Positions 29,119 to 35,348 of a stretch of DNA of 35,348 nucleotides are shown one piece after another. Source of the stretch: a bacterium (GTDB lineage: Bacteria > Patescibacteriota > Gracilibacteria > Absconditabacterales > Absconditicoccaceae); contig JAHFJL010000007.1 in the NCBI GenBank assembly GCA_023245855.1, positions 1 through 35,348 on the forward strand, in the 5' to 3' direction. Numbering within the stretch: the stretch's first letter is position 1; the number at the start of each line of letters is the position of its first letter. Under the pieces are notes generated by a model. It had not been told where the DNA came from and ran no database searches. It saw only the letters and a program-made list of their open reading frames with translations. A program made the translations under genes and the position numbers.

Positions 29119-29757
29119 ATGAACAATAGAATACTCTGTTTTGGCGATTCATACACTTGGTGATACATTCCAGGAAGTAATCATGAGAGATTTCCCGAAA
29201 ACATAAGATTTCCAAAAAGATTACAAGAATTACTTGGATGAAATTTTGAGATAATTGAAGAATGATTAAATAGCAGAACTCTAACTTCTGAGGACGAAAG
29301 ACCAGGTAAAGAAGGTAGAAATGGGAGTTCTTATTTAATTCCATGTTTAGATACTCACGATCCATTAGATTTAGTAATTCTTATGCTAGGAACAAACGAG
29401 TTAAAACATGTATTTCAAAATTCTCCTGAACAAATCGGAAATCTTTTGGAAAAATTATTCGTTAAAGTAATTCTTAGTAGGAAATCTCAATTCCAAGATA
29501 AATACCCACAAGTATTGATAATTTCTCTGCCTATTATTAATGAAGGAACAAAATATTCATCAGAAAGATATATCGGAGCGGCAGAGAAAACTAAACAATT
29601 AAAAGAGATTTATTCTGAAATCGCCAAGAGAAACAACTGTCACTTTGTAAATGCAAGTGATCTAAAAGTAGGTTCTGACGGTGTTCATTTAACAGAAGAA
29701 AGCCACATAAAATTAGCAGAAGTGCTTTATGAAAAAATAAAATCGATTATATTTTAA
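29119..29757 (+). CDS. SGNH/GDSL-family hydrolase, cassette 2 gene
   Basis: 212 residues. Block I: ILCFGDSYTWGYIPGS (catalytic Ser; the Gly after Trp is UGA). GLNSRTLTSED supplies the second block (Gly again UGA), LMLGTNELK is block III, and VGSDGVHLTEESH carries the catalytic Asp-His pair. Such enzymes are esterases/lipases, often removing acyl or acetyl groups from sugars. Three UGA-Gly at conserved sites show that the gene is adapted to table 25. No Shine-Dalgarno. Confidence 0.88.
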
Positions 29758-29795
29758 CGTATCGGTCTGCGTAATACGTCCATTCGCTTCGCTCA

Positions 29796-29882
29796 TTCAC
29801 TCAACAGCTGCTATCCTACACGCCTCCACATCAAAATTTAATGGAGGTCGGTGCTTCGGACTAGCAGCGAACGTTGTCGGAC
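29796..29882 (+). repeat. attC-like site S2 (end of cassette 2)
   Basis: ACTCAAC (29799-29805; fits the integron core RYYYAAC), A, GCTGCTATCC (29807-29816), inner hairpin CCTCCA..TGGAGG, GGACTAGCAGC (29858-29868; one base longer), GAAC, GTTGTCGG (29873-29880). Confidence 0.88.
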
Positions 29883-29942
29883 ATCTATCTTTTTGTTTAA
29901 AACAAGGAACAGAGAGTGGAGATTTTTTAGGAGTCACTGTGA

Positions 29943-29970
29943 TTGACTTTCTACAGGAAAAATATATAGT
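29943..29970 (+). promoter_or_regulatory. Promoter of cassette 3
   Basis: TTGACT (29943-29948), 16 bases, TATAGT (29965-29970). Confidence 0.7.
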
Positions 29971-30018
29971 AAAATCAGAAAAACACAAATATTAACATAA
30001 AATTAGGAGGAAATTATT

Positions 30019-30537
30019 ATGCAAAAATTAAAAAAGCTTTTGAAATTAAAAAAAATTACATCTCCCGAGGAACAAAGAGATTGTTGGTTGTTTGATAAGA
30101 TATTATATGCTCAAATTAGCAAATTAGTAACAGCAAAGGATAAATTAGATTATCATATTAATTGTCTTAAAGATAATTATTGTGAAAAAGCTATGATTCT
30201 TTGTGGTCAAGTTGACCAACAAACAGGCGAGCCTTATATGAAATTCCTCCAACCACTTATCAAATCCGAGAAATCCTGGGAAAAACAAAAACAATTCCAA
30301 AGTAATCCATATTTTCAAGGATTACTACACAAACAAAGACGAATGAAAACAAAGTGGGTGAGATTAGCTGATGAGAGTAGAATATTAATGAATTTATACA
30401 CATTATCTGATCCAACATTCCTTGAAAAATGGAACTGAATAAGTTTAAAGGGTTGATTTATAGTCGACTCTTTTTTTTATAATTGAAAATCTTTATATTT
30501 TTCCTATAGTAAACTAAGTAACATCTCCACTCTCTAA
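30019..30537 (+). CDS. Unknown protein, cassette 3 gene; UGA stop/Gly ambiguity
   Basis: Strong Shine-Dalgarno TTAGGAGGAAAT before ATG. The conserved-looking body is 139 residues, basic and helical (LKKLLKLKKITSPEEQRD.., GLLHKQRRMKTKWVRLADES). It ends at a UGA (30436-30438), 12 bases before a good terminator. Under table 25 translation would run on through the terminator to TAA 30535-30537 (172 residues), including the cassette-end repeat. The likely gene end is therefore 30438, with UGA as stop in the donor. No UGA elsewhere. Function not recognised. Confidence 0.7.
30450..30478 (+). terminator. Terminator of cassette 3
   Basis: GGGTTGA (30450-30456), loop of seven, TCGACTC (30464-30470) with two G-U, eight T. 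Directly after the UGA at 30436. Confidence 0.75.
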
Positions 30538-30562
30538 ACTATACATAACAAAAAGATAGACA

Positions 30563-30629
30563 ATCCGACAACAGAGCCTGCACGACACCCGATTGAACGG
30601 AAATCGTACAGACTCAGACGTTGTCGGAC
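30563..30629 (+). repeat. attC-like site S3 (end of cassette 3)
   Basis: CCGACAAC (30565-30572), A, GAGCCTGCACGA (30574-30585), TCGTACAGACTC (30604-30615), AGAC, GTTGTCGG (30620-30627). Hairpin sequence unrelated to S1/S2 but same layout; no extra base here. Confidence 0.8.
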
Positions 30630-30689
30630 ACATGATCATAGATTTCAAAAAGACATCTCAACCATTATGTAAAATAGACTAAACATCAA

Positions 30690-30717
30690 TTGACTTTTAA
30701 TGACTAATATGTATATA
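30690..30717 (+). promoter_or_regulatory. Promoter of cassette 4
   Basis: TTGACT (30690-30695), 16 bases, TATATA (30712-30717). Confidence 0.7.
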
Positions 30718-30752
30718 AATAAACAGAAAATTTATATATTTACTTTATCAAA

Positions 30753-31364
30753 ATGGAAAAATTTAAAAAATATCATACAGAATTAGGATTCGATTATAAA
30801 TTATTCAAAGAAGATATTTGAAAAATTTCAGATATCAATAAGGATTATGCTAAATCATTATTGGCGGATTTATATAATGATGATACATATAAACAATCTA
30901 AAAATCATAGATTGAATATTTCCCATAAAACAACCGAAAAATTCAAAGATTGTGCAATTGAGCTTAAAAAAGGAAATATTACGCCAAAACAAAGAAACAT
31001 CACAAGAGAAATTTTAGAAATAGCATATGAGATTAGTGCATTAGGAAATTTTGAATCTTATAAATATTTCAAAGAAGAATTACTACCATATGCTGGTAAA
31101 GAAGGCATTAATATAAGTGAATATGATATTTTTTTATCAGAACACGATAGTAAATACGACATCTACATAGTGAAAAAATGTAAAGATTGGTTAAATAATT
31201 TTGATAAAGTAAGAGATATAGAAAGAGAATGTGGGAAACAAAAACCATCAATTGACGATATAGAAATGTTAACTAAGTCATTAAAAGAATTTAAAAAATG
31301 TGGTTGAGATATAGAAACAATAAACTTATACAAAGAGAAATATAGTATAATAGAGGAAATCTAG
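30753..31364 (+). CDS. Unknown protein, cassette 4 gene
   Basis: 203 residues, ATG 30753 to TAG 31362-31364, two UGA-Gly (EDI-G-KISD and KKCG-G-DIE). Highly charged, mostly helical, no membrane segment. Contains LLPYAGKEGINISEYDIFLSE and a Cys-containing C-terminus. No Shine-Dalgarno. Its stop codon lies within the cassette's right structural arm GAAATCTAGATCATG, so coding and recombination sequence overlap. No family recognised. Confidence 0.65.
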
Positions 31365-31390
31365 ATCATGCGCTAAAGGTCACGTTGTGA

Positions 31391-31481
31391 CTCCGACAAC
31401 AGCTTCTGTCCTACACGCCTCCTACATATCAAATTTTCATAGGAAGTCGGCACTTCGGACGAGAAGCAAACGTTATCTGAC
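31391..31481 (+). repeat. attC-like site S4 (end of cassette 4)
   Basis: CCGACAAC (31393-31400), A, GCTTCTGTCC (31402-31411), inner hairpin CCTCCTA..TAGGAAG, GGACGAGAAGC (31457-31467; one extra G), AAAC, GTTATCTG (31472-31479). Confidence 0.88.
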
Positions 31482-31854
31482 ATACTCGGGAGCTATCTAA
31501 AAAATTTCGGGGGTGTTTGCCCTTATGGGGCAATCTTCTTTTGAAAAAAGAAGCGAAAAGGGTATTAAAATTTTTATCATTTACATAATCATAAAAAAAA
31601 ACAATTATTGACTTGGTTTTCTAAAAATAAGTAAAAAAACATGAAAAATATTAGACAATATTTTCTTCAATCCTAATAAACACAACTATTTTGAAAATAG
31701 GAAGTAATAAAAACACCCCCTTCAAATAAAAAAAATATATGTTGGATTTACTGGCCTATAGCCAGAATCTGAAATTTTGCAAATTTTTTCCATTTGCTTT
31801 TTGGACATATTTGGCTATACTTGGACATATAAGTTTATATCCAAATCAATAAAA
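31482..31854 (+). promoter_or_regulatory. Leader of the Fic cassette with 10-bp repeat operator
   Basis: About 370 bases without a gene. Contains hairpins TGCCC..GGGCA and CTTCTTTT..AAAAGAAG (31515-31552), TTGACT at 31608-31613 without a good -10, and next to the start codon TTGGACATAT, TTGGCTATAC, TTGGACATAT in exact 10-bp register (31801-31830). The last repeat forms an imperfect palindrome with TTTATATCCAA (to 31844). The 10-bp spacing puts all repeats on one DNA face, as in an operator. Confidence 0.5.
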
Positions 31855-32925
31855 ATGGCTGAACTCCACAGACTAAGCAAAAGATTACAATTCCCATTTG
31901 AGGTAAATAACAAGATTTACAATCTTATTTCTCAGATTGATGCATTCAATCGTGAATTTCAGATTACCGAAAAATTATCACCACAAACCATCAAAAGACT
32001 TACTAAGTCAGTCTTAGTCACTTCCACAGGGTCATCAAACCGCATTGAATGAAACAAGTTGAGCAATGAAGAAGTTGAATCGCTTTATTCTAAGATGAAC
32101 ATCAAAAAATTCAAAACAAGAGACGAGCAAGAAGTTGCTTGATATCTTGAGGTTTTAGCAATGATTTTTGAAAATTATCAAAGCGTTAATTTCAGCGAAT
32201 GAGTGATATTACAACTCCACGAAATGATGCTGAAATATGTCGAGAAAGATACCTGACATAGATGAAAATATAAATTCTGACCAAATAGAGTGGAAGCGAG
32301 AGACTACAAAGGGAATCTCGTAAAAGTGATTTTCAACCCAACCAATCCAGCATTTACGCCAATCAAAATGAAAGCATTGATTGAACGAGCTCAAAAAGCA
32401 TTCAAAGAGAAAAACATCCATCCTCTCTTGATTATAGCAAATTTCATTTTTGAATATCTCGCCATTCATCCTTTTCAAGACGGAAATTGAAGAACAAGTA
32501 GAATTTTAACCAATTTATTGCTTCTAAAAAGTGGATATGTATTTGCTCCATTTGTTTCTCATGAATCATTAGTTGAAAGCAAAAAAGTTGAGTATTATAA
32601 GGTTCTCGCGAAAACACAGCAGACATGGAAAACAAAACACGAAGATATGTCAGCTTGGATTCTTTTCTTTCTTGAAATTGCAAAACAACAAGTAAGTAAA
32701 GCAATTTCTCTATCAAAAACGGACAAGATTGATATCCATTTATCCGATATTCAAAGTAAAGTATGGCAGACAATTCTCGCTCATACAAATATTTCCAGAC
32801 AAGAAATTCAGAAAAAAACAGGATTATCCGATAGCACGATTAAACAAGTAATTAACAAGTTAATTCACATGAAAAAAATTGAAAGAATAGGAGAAACGAG
32901 ATCGGTAAAATACAGAGTCTTATAA
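31855..32925 (+). CDS. Fic domain protein with C-terminal winged-helix domain, cassette 5 gene
   Basis: 356 residues. Active site HPFQDGN-G-RTSR near residue 210 with the loop Gly as UGA: FIC enzymes transfer AMP (or similar) from nucleotides to target protein hydroxyls. The N-terminal self-inhibitory motif is present as SSNRIE-G-N (residues about 58-65, Gly is UGA), so it should be autoinhibited. The C-terminal about 60 residues (NISRQEIQKKTGLSDSTIKQVINKLI) form a winged HTH that could bind the operator-like repeats upstream. About seven UGA-Gly codons. Single-protein Fic regulators of this type are common on mobile DNA. Confidence 0.92.
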
Positions 32926-33023
32926 AAACACCAAAAAACGACTAGAAAAACACCCCATTTAAGAAAGACTTCAGTCCCGTAAGGGGAAAACATATGCTGA
33001 CCCTAATAGATACACTCGTACGA

Positions 33024-33112
33024 TTACACAACACATCTAGTCTAAACATCCACGACCTAATTGATTCCAACGGTAAGTCGTGGCGTCAGACATAGATGAA
33101 ACGTTGTCGGAC
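33024..33112 (+). repeat. attC-like site S5 (end of cassette 5)
   Basis: ACACAAC (33026-33032), A, CATCTAGTCT (33034-33043), inner hairpin CCACGAC..GTCGTGG, AGACATAGATG (33088-33098; one extra A), AAAC, GTTGTCGG (33103-33110). The 100 bases before it (32926-33025) hold no gene. Confidence 0.85.
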
Positions 33113-33172
33113 ATCTATCTTTTTGTTTCAAATAAGGAACGGAGAGTGGAGATTTTTTAGAAATTAATTTAA

Positions 33173-33200
33173 TTGACTTTTTATAGGAATAGTGTATAGA
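33173..33200 (+). promoter_or_regulatory. Promoter of cassette 6
   Basis: TTGACT (33173-33178), 16 bases, TATAGA (33195-33200). Confidence 0.7.
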
Positions 33201-33235
33201 TAACTGGTTATTTATTTAACTAAATATAATATATT

Positions 33236-33979
33236 ATGATTGAATCAGAATATGCTAAAATAGCAGAAGAGACAGGCGTAACTGTCAATTTTATTGAAAA
33301 ATATTTATCTAATGCAAGAGATGACATTAATCAAGCAGAACTTGTAGACAAAATACGTATTGAAAAAAGTATGCAAATATTGCGTGCGCTTAAATTATTA
33401 GAACCAATTCTTGGTAAGAATGAAAGTGATTTATTGTCTGCACTCAATATCGATAAAAAAACATTTTATCTACCATATATCAATTTTTCAAAAAAAATAA
33501 TAACTCATATTAATAAATTTATAGAGAATATTAGTAATCTTAGAAAGGAAATTTTGGAATATTATATACACAACATATCCTATAACGATCATAATAATCA
33601 ATTATCAGCGCCAACTAGTAAAATAAATATAGATCCAACGCTAATTGAATCCCGAAGGAATGGAATTATCGCTCCAAAGAGTGTTGAAGAAAAAGAAATA
33701 AAAGAAACATCACAAAAATTTGTATGAAAATATAAAGAGATTATTGCAAGTTTTGAAAATGAAAGCAAACAACTAGAAGAGCACGCTCCAGAAGATCGAT
33801 ACGCAACAGTAATGGGAAGAATATTTTCGTGAAGCTCATTTCACATTGATAATTTAGCAAAAAATTCAAAAAACGCAAAAGATATGAGATCTATACTGAT
33901 ATATTCAGATTCAATAGAGGAAGATTTAGAATTAAGTCGCTCAATAACCAAAAAAAATGATCGAGAGGTACTACAATAA
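33236..33979 (+). CDS. Unknown protein with HTH-like N-terminus, cassette 6 gene
   Basis: 247 residues, ATG 33236 to TAA 33979, UGA-Gly at 33725 and 33830. Residues 5-25 (EYAKIAEETGVTVNFIEKYL) resemble a helix-turn-helix; the rest is helical and charged (SKKIITHINKFIENISNLRK, KEIIASFENESKQLEEHAPED). No membrane segment. No Shine-Dalgarno. It may bind DNA, but this is only suggested by pattern. Ends 155 bases before site S6. Confidence 0.65.
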
Positions 33980-34132
33980 TTAATTTCTGTTTTCTATATT
34001 AGAAATATATTATATTTAAATAATAATTAGATCTCTAATAGATTTTTCTAATTGAAAAAATCAGAACTATTCCTATAGTAAACTCAGTTATATACTCACT
34101 CTCTAAAACTATATATAATAAAAAGATAGACA

Positions 34133-34223
34133 ATCCGACAACAGCTTCTGTCCCACACACCTCCTCCATATCAAATTTTCATAGGAAGTGGGTACTTCGG
34201 ACTAGCAGCGAACGTTAGACGAC
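34133..34223 (+). repeat. attC-like site S6 (end of cassette 6), mixed arms
   Basis: CCGACAAC (34135-34142), A, GCTTCTGTCC (34144-34153, as in S4), inner hairpin, GGACTAGCAGC (34199-34209, as in S2), GAAC, GTTAGAC (34214-34220; fits GTTRRRY). The two hairpin arms come from different site types and pair less well. Confidence 0.82.
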
Positions 34224-34279
34224 AATATTTTGATTGCTATGGTAATATATAAAAATCTTTATTTACTAATAAGAAAACT

Positions 34280-34498
34280 ATGAAAAATTATTGGTTCAAA
34301 AAAATAGGATGGCTATATATTCCTACCTCCTGGCAAGGTTTTGTAATAGTTACTGTATTCATAGCTTTTTGTTTACATATTTTCCTTTTTATCGATAGTT
34401 CTTCCCATTCAGTTAGTGATATAGTATATGGGATATTTCCTTATATAATTCCAGCCCTTTTGGTGTATCTTTGGATAGGGTCAGAAAAAAGTAAATAA
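34280..34498 (+). CDS. Small two-helix membrane protein, cassette 7 gene
   Basis: 72 residues: MKNYWFKKIGWLYIPTSWQG, then membrane segments at about residues 21-37 and 49-66, ending in a short basic tail. Small proteins opening with an aromatic-basic stretch and W-Q-G before the first helix are frequent in bacteria, but I cannot name a function. No UGA. The cassette start TTAGACGACA lies 65 bases upstream. Confidence 0.65.
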   Translation: MKNYWFKKIGWLYIPTSWQGFVIVTVFIAFCLHIFLFIDSSSHSVSDIVYGIFPYIIPALLVYLWIGSEKSK

Positions 34499-34571
34499 AA
34501 GTTTTAACAACGATCGCAATCAAAATACACAAGGCACGTTGCACTCTCACTCCGCTATCGCTCCGTTCGGC

Positions 34572-34643
34572 TCGCCTAACACAGTATACGGTTCACTCGT
34601 TGCACTACGCAAAACATCGCATATACTTAAACATTAGAGGAAA
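34572..34643 (+). repeat. attC-like site S7 (end of cassette 7), core G changed to A
   Basis: GCCTAAC (34574-34580; fits RYYYAAC), A, CAGTATACGG, then CGCATATACTT, AAAC and ATTAGAG (34633-34639) where other sites have GTT. CGCCTAAC pairs (one G-U) with this cassette's own start GTTAGACG. Confidence 0.6.
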
Positions 34644-34665
34644 TTTTATTTTTTATAATACAGTT

Positions 34666-35094
34666 ATGATAAGCATTTCAAAAGCAAAAATAAAAGATTG
34701 CCCCAAAATCGTACAGCTCGAAAAAAAAGTACGAAATGACGAATTTGTTGCAAACGTATATGAAAATTCCACTTTCATAGAATATGGTTTTGTCTTTATT
34801 GCAAAAGATAGTGAAAAAATAGTTTGAGCTATTGTAAGTTTTATCGGGAAAAATAATGTGGTGTTTGTAAGTGATTTTGTTGTTGATCCAAAATACAGAA
34901 ACCATGGTATATGACATAAACTATACAATAAGCTAATTAAAGAAGCCCAAAGACCAATTCACGCATTGATATGACCAGAATATAAACAATCAATTCACCT
35001 GCATGAAAGCTTAGGGTTTAATTTAATTAAAAAGGTTGATAAACCGTATGGATCCAAAAAAAACATAATGTATCTATATGAATTAAAAAAATAA
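34666..35094 (+). CDS. GNAT-family N-acetyltransferase
   Basis: 142 residues from ATG 34666 to TAA 35094. Motif A VSDFVVDPKYRNHGI-G-HKLYNKL holds the acetyl-CoA loop RxxGxG, whose last Gly is UGA; two more UGA-Gly occur at 34825 and in ALI-G-PEY. SIHLHESLGFNLIKKV is the typical C-terminal part. Transfers an acetyl group from acetyl-CoA to an unknown amine. Probably the last cassette or the first gene after the array: no matching right arm was found up to 35230. The region 35095-35230 shows only GC-rich CGCTCCGCTTC-like sequence. Confidence 0.88.
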
Positions 35095-35230
35095 AACAAC
35101 ATCCCAAAAAACAAGTCGGGACACTATCTCCACTCCACCCAAGAAATATTTAATAGCCCGCCCGCGTTCCGCTCCGCTTCACTGCGTCTAGCTCAAAAAA
35201 ATAAATAACATTTTAAATATTCAAAATATC

Positions 35231-35348
35231 ATGAACTACAAACACACTCAAATGAGTTACCTGATGCTACTTGTGACGCTTGCCGTGCTGATCCTTTTCG
35301 CATGGATGCAGATTACAGCAAGAGCCGAGCCTGCTTCGGTTGACTCCG
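35231..35348 (+). CDS. Start of a membrane-anchored or exported protein (3' truncated)
   Basis: MNYKHTQMSYLMLLVTLAVLI.. : short polar N-terminus, one hydrophobic segment (residues about 10-24), then ITARAEPASVDS running off the window. More GC-rich than the cassettes. Signal anchor or signal peptide; nothing more can be said from 39 residues. Confidence 0.55.
   Translation, partial: MNYKHTQMSYLMLLVTLAVLILFAWMQITARAEPASVDS

Noticed and set aside
28273-34142. Separate transposons or MITEs with terminal inverted repeats around each gene
   Set aside because: Long inverted ends would fit, but there are no target-site duplications or transposase genes, the units abut head to tail at GTT, and cassettes 2, 4 and 7 have different arm sequence with the same core layout.
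28227-34639. CRISPR array
   Set aside because: The repeats are about 70-90 bases, lie 700-1600 bases apart with whole genes between them, and vary in sequence; no cas gene is present.
746-35094. UGA as selenocysteine or tryptophan
   Set aside because: The UGA positions match conserved Gly, no SECIS-like hairpins follow them, and Trp is coded by UGG throughout.
1-35348. tRNA or rRNA genes
   Set aside because: No cloverleaf with a GTTCRA T-loop and matching arms, and no rRNA segment, was noticed on either strand; only a tool scan could exclude them fully.

Overview
ORGANISM. Many open frames in this AT-rich window are cut by UGA codons exactly where their families carry glycine. Examples are the first glycine of the HolB Walker A loop, the glycine before the lipobox cysteine of an FKBP lipoprotein, GPGKG of RsmA, GGLR and LLGH of a tyrosine recombinase, HPFxDGNGR of Fic and RxxGxG of a GNAT protein. 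Reading UGA as Gly (translation table 25) joins these pieces into full-length proteins ending at UAA or UAG. That points to a Patescibacteria/CPR genome of the Absconditabacteria (SR1) or Gracilibacteria (BD1-5) type. All coordinates below use that code.

LAYOUT. 1-2110: end of a surface protein, a type IV pilin-like protein with a Ca-binding loop, and a small membrane protein. 2179-7801: lysS, a membrane-anchored protein, a receiver-only protein, a cytidine/dCMP deaminase-fold protein, holB translationally coupled to a UPF0489 protein, and a small hypothetical. 7979-18070: purine and nucleotide genes (guaB-purA, dCMP deaminase, purM). These contain no UGA-Gly codons and look imported; purM is of Bacteroidota type. 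Between them lie a 1413-residue PKD-type surface protein (minus strand) and an FKBP lipoprotein, both UGA-rich. 18143-26743: tsaD, a 741-residue protein of unknown function, a lipid-linked oligosaccharide flippase-like protein, rsmA, a hypothetical, and mltG.

MAIN DISCOVERY. 26738-35094 has the layout of an integron. A tyrosine recombinase on the minus strand is followed by about 90 bp of candidate attI and then by at least eight single-gene cassettes. Cassette boundaries fall at G/TT of ..RRAC-GTTNNNNGACA.. junctions. Each junction is an attC-like imperfect hairpin, often with an extra base in one arm. The start of each cassette is complementary to its OWN end, not to its neighbour's. For five cassettes (first, second, third, fourth and seventh by position of their unique sequences) the paired sequence differs from cassette to cassette, as expected if excised cassettes circularise and fold. 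Cargo: PemK/MazF-like toxin, zinc-ribbon protein, SGNH hydrolase, Fic protein, GNAT acetyltransferase, small membrane protein and three unknowns. Several cassettes carry their own TTGACT-N16-TATANN promoter and terminator. One cassette gene seems to use UGA as stop, suggesting import from a standard-code organism.

SECOND PATTERN. Degenerate 7-bp tandem repeats occur at eight or so places, between genes and inside tsaD (three places) and mltG (one place), where the reading frame runs through them. All functional statements rest on motif recognition by eye; no database search was possible.
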